The translations under genes were made by a program, and so were the position numbers. The notes under the pieces are model-generated. The model did not search any database. It was not told where the DNA came from and saw only the letters and a list, made by a program, of their open reading frames with translations. Shown piece by piece: positions 45,088 to 51,847 of a DNA stretch of 64,000 nucleotides (position 1 is its first letter; the number at the start of each line of letters is the position of its first letter). The stretch spans positions 105,738 to 169,737 of the forward strand of contig CACXPX010000001.1 of the NCBI GenBank assembly GCA_902769705.1. Reading direction: 5' to 3'. The stretch is from an uncultured Prevotellaceae bacterium. Lineage in GTDB: Bacteria; Bacteroidota; Bacteroidia; Bacteroidales; Bacteroidaceae.

Positions 45088-46473
45088 CTATTCGAAGTTC
45101 CAACGCAAGCCCACTTGCAGGTTGAAATTGCAAGGCTTGTCTTTGAAGAATGTGCTGACGTTGGAGCCATTATCGAAGTAGTATTTCACACCAGGCTCTA
45201 CATACAAACCCACTTGCGGCATCACGTCAAGTTGCAAGCCAACAGCGGCCTGAGTTGAGAACTGCGGGCGGTCTTTCGGCATCTCGGTCTCCACGCCCTC
45301 TGTGGTGCTCTTCGCCTTCACGTTCACGTCCATTTGCGCGCCAGCGGCAGCATACGCCCGCAGCCGTTTGGTTTGCAGGAAGCGATAGTTGATGTTCACG
45401 GGGCAGCCCACATATTGCAATTCCTGTTCCTTTGCCAACCGCTGCTTGTTCATGATTTTGAGGAAATCGGCGTGCAGTAGCGTGTAGGCAAGTCCTGTGG
45501 TGAACGTCCAACGCTGTGCGATGGGAATTCCCACCGAGAGTCCCACGCTGAAAGGCTGCTGATGTTGCTCGCGCTCTTCGTATCCAGCCATATAGATGAC
45601 AGGTGTGGGAGCGCCTCGTTTCATCGACTCGGCAGCCATCGCATAGCGGCTCGCCATAGGCTCAGCCATCCGCACAGCATTTGCATTCCGACTTTCGGCA
45701 AAGCCGTTGGAGGTGTAGAGGGCAAGGGTTGGGTGATGGGTGATGGATGATGGGGGTTGGCTAATGGCTGTTGGATGTTGGCTGTTGGTATTCGTCCCAA
45801 TTCCCTCCGTAGGAGAATGCAGATTGGCGAATTCGGATGATGAAGGAGTCGTTTTGTCCGTGTGATTCGTGTTGTCCGTAGCCGCAGGGTTAGCGGGATG
45901 TTCCGTAGCCGCAGACACGGGGGCTTGGGAGTCCGCATTATCTGTAACGGCGTTATTATCCGTATTATTTGTGACTATAGAAACAGACGGATTCGTGTTG
46001 TCTAAAGCAGAAACCGATGGTTCGGCCTTAGCCAGCAAGGAGGAGAGGGATTCTTCCCTCGCCCTTTGCCGTAGGGAGGGAGCCTGTAAGGGAAGGGCGG
46101 AATCGATGTTGTCAGTTGCGTTTTCCTGCTCGGGTGTAGCTCCATCAGCAGCTTTCGCAGCTTTTGGTTGTATGGTTTGAACGGAGGATAGGGAGGGCTC
46201 GGAGGACATTTCATCATGCTTCATGAACTGCCATCCAACCACAGCCAAAGCGGCAATTGCGGCAGCAACACCCCATCTGCGCAACGGCGCAAGGGCTGCA
46301 CGACGCTTGCGGGAGCCTGTCTGTAGACTTTCCTCCGTATGGAGGGAGCCCATAGAAGGCTGACGGGCGGCATCAAGACCAGCCTCGATGCCAGCCCACA
46401 GATCGTCGGGAGCCTCCATCTCGTGGCTCTCCAGTCTGTCGCGAAGCTTTTCGGTCCAATCTTTGTTGCTCAT
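45088..46473 (-). CDS. Anti-sigma-type membrane protein fused to outer-membrane beta-barrel
   Basis: The 461-residue protein starts with a cytosolic part (KLRDRLESHEMEAPDDLWAG), one membrane helix (WGVAAAIAALAVVGWQFM, about 87-104), a long low-complexity linker rich in N, T, S and P, and a C-terminal porin-like beta-barrel domain (about 300-461, GLSVGIPIAQRWTFTTGLAY). It overlaps the ECF sigma gene by 4 bp (ATGA), so it is probably its regulator; the N-terminus would hold the sigma factor. The linker contains a nine-unit heptamer tract (45729-45791) encoding QHPTAISQPPSSITHHPT. Confidence 0.85.
   Translation of the reverse strand: MSNKDWTEKLRDRLESHEMEAPDDLWAGIEAGLDAARQPSMGSLHTEESLQTGSRKRRAALAPLRRWGVAAAIAALAVVGWQFMKHDEMSSEPSLSSVQTIQPKAAKAADGATPEQENATDNIDSALPLQAPSLRQRAREESLSSLLAKAEPSVSALDNTNPSVSIVTNNTDNNAVTDNADSQAPVSAATEHPANPAATDNTNHTDKTTPSSSEFANLHSPTEGIGTNTNSQHPTAISQPPSSITHHPTLALYTSNGFAESRNANAVRMAEPMASRYAMAAESMKRGAPTPVIYMAGYEEREQHQQPFSVGLSVGIPIAQRWTFTTGLAYTLLHADFLKIMNKQRLAKEQELQYVGCPVNINYRFLQTKRLRAYAAAGAQMDVNVKAKSTTEGVETEMPKDRPQFSTQAAVGLQLDVMPQVGLYVEPGVKYYFDNGSNVSTFFKDKPCNFNLQVGLRWNFE
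45729..45791 (-). repeat. In-frame heptamer tract, nine units, in the anti-sigma linker
   Basis: Plus-strand units TTGGGTG, ATGGGTG, ATGGATG, ATGGGGG, TTGGCTA, ATGGCTG, TTGGATG, TTGGCTG, TTGGTAT. The TGG core stays in register every 7 bp over 63 bp while the other positions vary. Confidence 0.9.
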
Positions 46474-47009
46474 ATTCGTCGTGTTTTTGTATATTCATTA
46501 ATCATTTTGGCCAGCATTTGTTTCGCTCGGAAGAACTGCGAGGCCGACGAGTTCTCCTTGATTCCCAGCCGTTGGGCGATTTCCTTGTGGGTCATTTGTT
46601 CGAAGACAAACATGTTGAGCACCACCCTGTAACCCACAGGCAACCGCCCTATCATCTGCGTCAGCACATCGGGCGGCACACGTTCCACGTCGGGCTCGCC
46701 CTCGTCAGCATCGTCGGGCATCTCATCAACAAAAGCGAACCGCTCTTGTTGGCGCACATGGTCGATGGCTTCGTTGGCCACAATCCTCGCCACCCACGCC
46801 CTGAGCGACCCCTCGCCCTTGTAGTTGAACTGCTCCAGATGGGTGAGGATACGCAGAAAAGAGTCCTGCACCACGTCCCTCACTTCTTCATGTTGGGGAA
46901 TATACCTCGACGCGACGGCCAAGGCATATCCCGCATAGCAATCGTAGAGCCTGCGCATGGCCGTCCGATCACCCTTCTTTATATCATGAACAAGTGTGAG
47001 CTCGGTCAC
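46470..47009 (-). CDS. ECF-type RNA polymerase sigma factor (module 1)
   Basis: The 179-residue protein has sigma region 2 (YAGYALAVASRYIPQHEEVR through GSLRAWVARIVANEAIDHVR) and region 4 (LPVGYRVVLNMFVFEQMTHK...EIAQRLGI), with the short spacing of ECF factors. The end, ENSSASQFFRAKQMLAKMIN, is the form common in Bacteroidetes members. It directs transcription of a stress or envelope regulon that cannot be named from sequence. The downstream gene overlaps by 4 bp and probably encodes its anti-sigma factor. A lipoprotein gene ends 23 bp upstream on the same strand. Confidence 0.93.
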   Translation of the reverse strand: MTELTLVHDIKKGDRTAMRRLYDCYAGYALAVASRYIPQHEEVRDVVQDSFLRILTHLEQFNYKGEGSLRAWVARIVANEAIDHVRQQERFAFVDEMPDDADEGEPDVERVPPDVLTQMIGRLPVGYRVVLNMFVFEQMTHKEIAQRLGIKENSSASQFFRAKQMLAKMINEYTKTRRI

Positions 47010-47032
47010 TATTTAAAATCGTCGTTTGTCGA

Positions 47033-47710
47033 TTATTTGATTTTCTTCGTTGTGATGAATTTATATTCAAGGGCAAAAGGCCAATCAATGATGTCATGAA
47101 GTACTGCGCTTTCATAATAGAGGAACACCCCCCACTGCTTATTCATGATATCGTAAACAGCTATCGACTTGCGAGGAGCCAGCCGAATGGTCATTTTATC
47201 GAATACATAATCCAAGATTTCTCCTCTCAACGGGAACGTCTTGCTCTCATCGGTCAATTCAAAGAACAGCGACATGTTGGAATTGGCAGTGTTCACAATA
47301 GTGAAACTTGCACTCGGCTCTATCGTAGATTTAGCTGTTCTTTTGAAGTTCTCTTCAAGAGCCTTCCCAAATTCCGTTGGTGGCCCCCCCGACTCTCTGG
47401 ATAATGTTTTAGCGAAAAAATTGATAATGGAGTCACAGGGTACCGACGAAAACGACATGCTGCCATTTTTCTTCACAGTCATAATGGCCGTATCGACGGG
47501 CTCTTGGTAGTTTCCGATAGAGAACCACACACCTTCAAACTCTCCCTCAGGAATGGCAACTGGCTTATACGGTTCAGAGGAAGACACTCCATTTTCTTGA
47601 GGAATAATAAGGTCTCCCACCTCATCCTCGTCATCCACAGCACACGAGGCCATCAGCAGTCCTACTATACCTATTATGATATAGGCCCAATTGAAACGTT
47701 TAGTTTTCAT
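47033..47710 (-). CDS. Lipoprotein, unknown function, upstream of sigma module 1
   Basis: The 225-residue protein has a lipoprotein signal peptide with the cysteine in IVGLLMASCAVDDED (about C23). The body has alternating strands (GEFEGVWFSIGNYQEP, TAIMTVKKNGSMSFSSVPCD) and resembles Bacteroidetes DUF4840-type lipoproteins only vaguely. It precedes the sigma factor gene by 23 bp. Its first codons and upstream 42 bp have a diverged copy at 51690-51771, the remnant of a paralogue. Confidence 0.75.
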   Translation of the reverse strand: MKTKRFNWAYIIIGIVGLLMASCAVDDEDEVGDLIIPQENGVSSSEPYKPVAIPEGEFEGVWFSIGNYQEPVDTAIMTVKKNGSMSFSSVPCDSIINFFAKTLSRESGGPPTEFGKALEENFKRTAKSTIEPSASFTIVNTANSNMSLFFELTDESKTFPLRGEILDYVFDKMTIRLAPRKSIAVYDIMNKQWGVFLYYESAVLHDIIDWPFALEYKFITTKKIK

Positions 47711-47853
47711 ATTTCCATTATATTTATTAGTGAATCATCCATTGCTTTTTATTAGTAAAACGTGGAAATTCGGAAATCTTGCATCACTTTCCTCATTTTT
47801 TTTTTAAAAACACTTATGCGTAATAATTCTCCCTCACCATGTGGCGCGGTTCT

Positions 47854-47916
47854 TCAGCCCAAGCCACGTGTATCCAGCATCATCTGAATGATGAACTTAA
47901 TCGTTTCCTTTTTCAT
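47854..47916 (-). pseudogene. Truncated smalltalk-like peptide
   Basis: The ATG at 47916 encodes MKKETIKFIIQMMLDTRGLG and then a stop. The first 11 residues match the start of the Bacteroidales 'smalltalk' small proteins (MKKETxKFIIQ..., usually 30-35 residues with a hydrophobic helix). Here the helix is lost after FIIQ, so it looks like a degenerate copy. Confidence 0.55.
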
Positions 47917-47948
47917 GTTTTAGTTTTTAACGTTTAATTTTTGTTAAT

Positions 47949-48058
47949 GTCACTATCGCATTCTGACTTTGTCAGGTGTTAAGAGTAAGCCGCTCAGGAT
48001 GATGACCTGAGCCGCTCAGGTGTCATGTGTGACAGGGTCAGAGGGCATGAGTGAGAGG
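47949..48058. repeat. 22-bp-period palindromic repeat array, five units
   Basis: Units start at 47949, 47971, 47993, 48015 and 48037. The third is the perfect palindrome CTCAGGATGATGACCTGAG (arms CTCAGG/CCTGAG); the fourth is CTCAGGTGTCATGTGTGAC. Confidence 0.88.
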
Positions 48059-48154
48059 AGAGAGAGCTGCTTAGGAATTTGGGAGCAAACTAGTGCATAG
48101 TTAAGAAACATTTTCGTGTACTCGGCCTGCGTACCACTCTCCATTTCCAAAACT

Positions 48155-48189
48155 GTTCTCTCTCCTCTCTCCTCTCTCTTCTCTCCTCT
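48155..48189. repeat. Heptamer tandem repeat (CTCCTCT family), five units
   Basis: Units GTTCTCT, CTCCTCT, CTCCTCT, CTCTTCT, CTCCTCT. The complement AGAGGAG is the unit found in frame inside the rRNA methyltransferase gene at 58732. Confidence 0.85.
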
Positions 48190-48254
48190 TTTAAGGTTCC
48201 TCCTTCTTCTTCTTTCCGTTGAGCTGCTCTTCCTGCTCATCCGCGGGCTCATCT

Positions 48255-48379
48255 AGGCGCCCCCATCACCGTCCTGGGCATCATCCTCCCCATTTACACC
48301 ATCATCGACATGGTGGAGACGGCTGAAAACGTGTGGTCCGACTCGTGTGTGGCGGCGATGGTCGACAAGGATTTGTAGT
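48255..48379 (+). pseudogene. C-terminal remnant of a dicarboxylate/amino acid:cation symporter-like gene
   Basis: An open frame ending at TAG (48377-48379) reads GAPITVLGIILPIYTIIDMV followed by ETAENVWSDSCVAAMVDKDL. The pattern (membrane helix, then D-M-x-x-T-x-x-N-V-x-x-D) fits the end of DAACS-type sodium:dicarboxylate symporters. No start codon and no upstream portion of such a gene is present. It ends directly before a 22-bp repeat array, which suggests a rearrangement endpoint. Confidence 0.55.
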
Positions 48380-48389
48380 GCTCCTCGTT

Positions 48390-48543
48390 ACTAAAAATAT
48401 CGCTAGTTACCGCCGTGTGGTAGTATGTCTACAGCATACTGGTAATAACGTTACCGCATACTGGTAATAACGTTACCGTATACTGGTAATGGTGTTACCA
48501 CATGTTGGTAATGATGTTACCGCATACTGGTAACGATTCTGGA
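48390..48543. repeat. 22-bp-period repeat array with GGTAATAACGTTACC core
   Basis: Units at 48434, 48456, 48478, 48500 and 48522 are 22 bp apart and carry the palindrome GGTAATAACGTTACC or variants joined by GCATACT. Degenerate units at 48390 and 48412 precede them, the first touching the end of the symporter remnant. Sequence differs completely from the other arrays but the period is the same. Confidence 0.88.
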
Positions 48544-48940
48544 AATGCGTCAACTGAAGTTGTTGCCACCAATGCCACGCTTTTGCAACACATTAACTAC
48601 TTGTTTCCCAATGTGTTATGCGAGGGAAACCAGCCATTTCCCACGTTGTTTGGTGCCTCGCCCGTTGCGAAACGCGGAAGGCTTTTTTGATGGAACTAAG
48701 AAACTACAGCTTCTTTGTGGAATACAAATTCAGCCCCCTTCTTGTTTGCACCAGAATCTTTGTCGTTTGATACAATCGTCACTCAATTGCCCTCGATTGA
48801 CATGTTTCTATCTTGTTGATTACTGTTTAGGTTTTGCCGTTCTCTTTTCCCTCGTCCGCGCTGTGTCGCGTACTGAAAGGGATTCAGAAACGGGAAGAGA
48901 ATTTTTTTTAAAAAAAACTGGGAAATCCCATGCAAGATTT

Positions 48941-49051
48941 GCAATGCCCGTTCGTTTAAGGAGTAGAATATGGTATATAACCATTTCATATTCCAAAACT
49001 TTTGCCTATATTTGCAACAAAGAATAAAAACAGGAGGAAACAACAATGAAG
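48941..49051 (+). promoter_or_regulatory. Duplicated promoter/RBS cassette, copy 1
   Basis: This segment runs from GCAATGCCCGTTCGTTTAAG to the start of the 49046 gene. It includes ATTCCAAAACTTTTGCC, the -7 element TATATTTG (49007-49014; TTTC instead of TTTG at 48984-48987) and the strong ribosome-binding site ACAGGAGGAAACAACAATG. A near copy at 49819-49936 precedes the next gene. Confidence 0.85.
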
Positions 49052-49807
49052 AGGTCAACATTTGTTCTGATGGCGCTGCTCCTTGCATTCATTCCTCTGC
49101 TCAGTTTGGCGCAAGACAACTACCACCAGTTGGTGGTGGAGGGCAAGGAGTGGCGGTATACGAAAGAGTCGGGTGGCCAACAGGACGGAAAAGGATATGT
49201 CGCCTTGGTGATGCGTGGCGACACCATCATTCATGGAACGTCATACAAGAAACTGCTCTTCGAGGACGATGGCGAGACAACCTATTGGGCCGCCGTCAGG
49301 GAGAACGACAGGAAGATTGATTTTATCAGTTATGGGACCGATGCCGTTGTTCACTACTTCGATTTCAATCTTCATTATGGCGACCTCATCAAGCACAACG
49401 GTTCCACCTATAAGCTTCTGGATGAACAATATGTGGATGTGTCGGGCGAGCAGTTTCGCGTAATGGAGCTGTGGCACGAGATGTCGGGCGGCAAGTACGT
49501 GAGTTCCGACATTTGGATAGAGGGCATTGGCAACCTGACCGGATTGCTGGATATCACAGGCAACTGGTTCCCGTTCGTTTTCCCCACGGGAAACGGCATG
49601 GGTCAGTTCACGTCGTGCTATGAATCGGGCACGTGCATCTTCAGCGTGGAGGACTTCATGAAACAGCGCGTCGCCTTCATCAAGACTATAACGACAAGAG
49701 GCTCCGATGGCCATACCTACGACCTGCAAGGCCGCCGCATGTCGGAGGGCAAGCCCCTGCAGCGCGGCATCTACGTGAAGGACGGCCGGAAGTTCGTGGT
49801 GAAGTGA
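49046..49807 (+). CDS. Exported protein with YDLQGRR tail, unknown function
   Basis: The 253-residue protein has a signal peptide (MKRSTFVLMALLLAFIPLLS), a beta-rich body (QLVVEGKEWRYTKESGG; GDTIIHGTSYKKLLFEDDGE), and the tail YDLQGRRMSEGKPLQRGIYV ending KDGRKFVVK. The body resembles short Prevotella secreted proteins of unknown role. The tail resembles the last strands of type IX secretion C-terminal domains but is shorter; this is inference. Its promoter/RBS segment and its last 105 bp are both nearly identical to those of the next gene, while the bodies are unrelated. Confidence 0.82.
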   Translation: MKRSTFVLMALLLAFIPLLSLAQDNYHQLVVEGKEWRYTKESGGQQDGKGYVALVMRGDTIIHGTSYKKLLFEDDGETTYWAAVRENDRKIDFISYGTDAVVHYFDFNLHYGDLIKHNGSTYKLLDEQYVDVSGEQFRVMELWHEMSGGKYVSSDIWIEGIGNLTGLLDITGNWFPFVFPTGNGMGQFTSCYESGTCIFSVEDFMKQRVAFIKTITTRGSDGHTYDLQGRRMSEGKPLQRGIYVKDGRKFVVK

Positions 49808-49819
49808 TGGAAGAATAAG
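49715..49819 (+). repeat. Duplicated tail-coding cassette, copy 1
   Basis: A 105-bp segment from the codons for TYDLQGRR through the stop and ATGGAAGAATAAG. It matches 50567-50671 with only a handful of changes over the same length. Confidence 0.88.
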
Positions 49820-49936
49820 CAATGCCCGTTCGTTTAAGAAGTAGAATATAATATGTATTAATTGCATATTCCAAAACTTTTGCCTATATTTGCAACAAAG
49901 AATAACAAACAAAAACAGGAGGAAACAACAATGAAG
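49819..49936 (+). promoter_or_regulatory. Duplicated promoter/RBS cassette, copy 2
   Basis: A near copy of 48941-49051: the same GCAATGCCCGTTCGTTTAAG start, the same -7 region CCTATATTTGCAACAAAG and the same AGGAGGAAACAACAATGAAG end, with a small AACAAAC insertion before the ribosome-binding site. Confidence 0.85.
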
Positions 49937-50659
49937 AAGACATTACTCATTATCATGGCATTGGCAGGCCTGTTCCTGTCGGCATCCGTGTCTGAGGTGA
50001 AGGCACAAGACTATTTTTATTACTACAAAGGGAAGAAGATTCCTTTAACCCTAAACGAAAGTAAAGTCATTGTCAGCATTCCTAAAGAATATGATGAAAC
50101 AATTGAAAGGATTCGTGCAAAAGTTCAGGTTCTGTCTACGATAAAAGACGAGACTCTTGACATCATTATTATTTCCCGGTCAGACTATGAGAAATTAGCC
50201 TCACAGGATTTCTGGGAAGAAGACGCAAAGTCTGTGATACTGACTTTAAGTTATTTTACAGAGGATAACGTAGAGGTTTATACTACTCCATATCTGACTG
50301 TAAAACTCAAAAAGGAAGAGGACAAAGACTTGTTGGTTTCATGTGCAGAGAAGTATAATCTAAAAATTGTTGAGCAGAATTCATTCATGCCTTTATATTA
50401 TATTCTTTCTCTCACTCCAGGGAATGTAAAAAACTCATTGCAATGCGCGAATGAATTATACGAGAGTGGTAATTTTTCATCATCACAACCAGATTTTTGT
50501 GATGCAAATCCTGACATAGAATCTGTCCGAAGCATCACCACTTCCAAAACAGGTGCATCTTCAGATACCTACGACCTGCAAGGCCGTCGTATGGCGGAAG
50601 GCCAGTCCCTGCAGCGCGGCATCTACGTGAAGGACGGACGGAAGTTCGTGGTGAAGTGA
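49931..50659 (+). CDS. Stand-alone S8-protease-type prodomain with YDLQGRR tail
   Basis: The start at 49931, directly after AGGAGGAAACAACA, gives 242 residues with a signal peptide (MKKTLLIIMALAGLFLSASV). The body (YFYYYKGKKIPLTLNESKVI ... YLTVKLKKEEDKDLLVSCAE ... NSFMPLYYILSLTPGNVKNS ... YESGNFSSSQPDF) follows the N-terminal prodomain of Bacteroidetes S8 serine peptidases, which normally continues into a subtilisin domain. Here the catalytic domain is absent and the protein goes straight to the tail YDLQGRRMAEGQSLQRGIYV. It may be a free propeptide acting as a protease inhibitor, or a deletion product; the reading frame is intact. Confidence 0.75.
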   Translation: MKKTLLIIMALAGLFLSASVSEVKAQDYFYYYKGKKIPLTLNESKVIVSIPKEYDETIERIRAKVQVLSTIKDETLDIIIISRSDYEKLASQDFWEEDAKSVILTLSYFTEDNVEVYTTPYLTVKLKKEEDKDLLVSCAEKYNLKIVEQNSFMPLYYILSLTPGNVKNSLQCANELYESGNFSSSQPDFCDANPDIESVRSITTSKTGASSDTYDLQGRRMAEGQSLQRGIYVKDGRKFVVK

Positions 50660-50671
50660 TGGAAGAATAAG
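50567..50671 (+). repeat. Duplicated tail-coding cassette, copy 2
   Basis: The same 105-bp segment as at 49715-49819, again including the stop codon and ATGGAAGAATAAG. Confidence 0.88.
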
Positions 50672-50681
50672 TAATTAGCCT

Positions 50682-51176
50682 ATGAAGACAAAACTCTTTT
50701 TCCTTTCCGCCCTGCTCCTCGCCCTGCTGGGAGTCTGCGGATGCAGTGGCGATGATGAAGACGGATTAATCAATAGTCAGCCAGCTGTCCTCCACTATCT
50801 GTTGATAAAAGATGCAAAGGGAATGGACTTGTTGAATCCGGGGAATCCAAGTGGTTTCAAGAATAATGAAATCACATTAGAATATAGAACTGCGAGTGTG
50901 CATCCGTTCATCATTTCTTCTGAAGCGATTGTTGACCAACGGTCTATGCAGCCCATCTATTTCGAATTGCGTTTCATAGCGGAATTCTCGTCATATGTCT
51001 TGGTACTGGGTGGTTTCGACACAAGCCTCCCCTTTAAAAAGGAATTCATCATACACTGGCCAGATGACACGAGCGACAGTTTCTGTGCAGAGAATATGTA
51101 CAAGAATCAAGGCTATGACTATTCTCTTCGCGTTAATGGCGTGAAACAGGGGAATGTCGTTGAACTGAGAAAATGA
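50682..51176 (+). CDS. Small lipoprotein, unknown function (twin 1)
   Basis: The 164-residue protein has a lipoprotein signal peptide (MKTKLFFLSALLLALLGVCG) with the cysteine in CGCSGDDEDG. The body has a beta-sandwich look (NEITLEYRTASVHPFIISSE, FELRFIAEFSSYVLVLGGFD) and is not recognised. The first 80 bp are nearly identical to those of the next gene, but the bodies differ. It begins 22 bp after the previous stop and is probably co-transcribed with the tailed proteins upstream. Confidence 0.75.
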   Translation: MKTKLFFLSALLLALLGVCGCSGDDEDGLINSQPAVLHYLLIKDAKGMDLLNPGNPSGFKNNEITLEYRTASVHPFIISSEAIVDQRSMQPIYFELRFIAEFSSYVLVLGGFDTSLPFKKEFIIHWPDDTSDSFCAENMYKNQGYDYSLRVNGVKQGNVVELRK

Positions 51177-51202
51177 CTTGCAAATGATATAATAATATGC
51201 CT

Positions 51203-51535
51203 ATGAAGACGAAACTATTTTTCCTTTCCGCCCTGCTCCTTGCAATGCAGGGAGTCTGCGGATGCGGTGGCGATGATGACGATAAAACAACTTTTCAATC
51301 ACGTTGGTCGGGATGTAAAAATGAATCTTATGACACGCGTAGCGGCAATGAACACGCAATTGGAAATATGTCGGCCAACTGCATCTGCCCTAGCGATGTG
51401 GAATGTCTTTTGAGCGGTCTTTCAAAAGGGAAATACGCTATTTCTATCTATAGAAACATGATCAGCGATGCTCATTTGCAGTTCAGTTTCTCTATTGATT
51501 ATGATGAATCACTTAAAGGAGATTTTAGAAAGTAA
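51203..51535 (+). CDS. Small lipoprotein, unknown function (twin 2)
   Basis: The start at 51203 (MKTKLFFLSALLLAMQGVCG) is preferred over the ATG two codons upstream because it matches twin 1. The protein has 110 residues with the lipid cysteine in CGCGGDDDD. The short body contains four cysteines within CKNES...CICPSDVEC and a strand-rich end, KGKYAISIYRNMISDAHLQF. No family is recognised. It may be truncated by the rearrangement that left fragments just downstream. Confidence 0.7.
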   Translation: MKTKLFFLSALLLAMQGVCGCGGDDDDKTTFQSRWSGCKNESYDTRSGNEHAIGNMSANCICPSDVECLLSGLSKGKYAISIYRNMISDAHLQFSFSIDYDESLKGDFRK

Positions 51536-51700
51536 CAAATACAAAAAGAATCAGTTTCAAAGACGTTGTATTAAGAAAAGCCACCAATGAAAGGGCTTTT
51601 GGCTATATATTGTTAGGAGGAATCATTGGACTTGCTGTTGATTCGGGGACAAATGCGGTAAGCAAACCTGCACAGGATGTGTTTTATGTGAAGACAATTC
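51529..51700 (+). pseudogene. C-terminal fragment of an envelope lipoprotein-like gene
   Basis: An open frame without its own proper start reads KDVVLRKATNERAFGYILLG followed by GIIGLAVDSGTNAVSKPAQD and VFYVKTIQTF. The GG-IIGL-VDSGTNA pattern resembles the C-terminal membrane-anchor region of PEGA-type lipoproteins in Bacteroidetes. It overlaps twin 2's end in another frame, so it is either a remnant or the frameshifted end of that gene. Confidence 0.5.
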
Positions 51701-51847
51701 AAACGTTTTGTCTTCATATTCTCCTAATGTTTTTATTAGTAAAACGCAGAATTGCAGAAATCTTGCATCACATGAAGCATTTTTTTCAAAAAAAACGTTA
51801 TCTTTGCACCTCGAAACCCATTCTACAGGTTTAATCATCAGACGAAC
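51536..51847. other. Remnant-rich gap before topB
   Basis: This 312-bp gap contains the lipoprotein C-terminal fragment (to about 51700), the first codons and upstream region of a paralogue of the 47033-47710 lipoprotein on the minus strand (51690-51771), and the topB -7 element TATCTTTG at 51799-51806. Confidence 0.7.
51690..51771 (-). pseudogene. Start remnant of a paralogue of the 47033-47710 lipoprotein
   Basis: On the minus strand from 51716 the codons read MKTKRLNC, against MKTKRFNW in the lipoprotein at 47710. Upstream, 51730-51771 matches 47746-47787: TTTTTATTAGTAAAACG and TCTTGCATCAC are identical and the total length is the same (42 bp). After eight codons the similarity ends. Confidence 0.65.

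Larger units (their letters stand above)
47711..49045. other. Long gene-poor region with arrays and gene remnants
   Basis: This stretch of 1.3 kb contains a duplicated upstream segment (47746-47787), a degenerate smalltalk-like peptide (47854-47916), a five-unit 22-bp array (47949-48058), a heptamer repeat (48155-48189), the last codons of a symporter-like gene (48255-48379), a second 22-bp array (48390-48543), and a duplicated promoter cassette (48941-49051). From 48544 to 48940 nothing is identifiable; the 160-codon plus-strand ORF there is not supported. Confidence 0.7.

Noticed and set aside
48545-49027. 160-codon plus-strand ORF
   Set aside because: Cysteine-rich random-looking sequence running into a known promoter cassette; no family resemblance.
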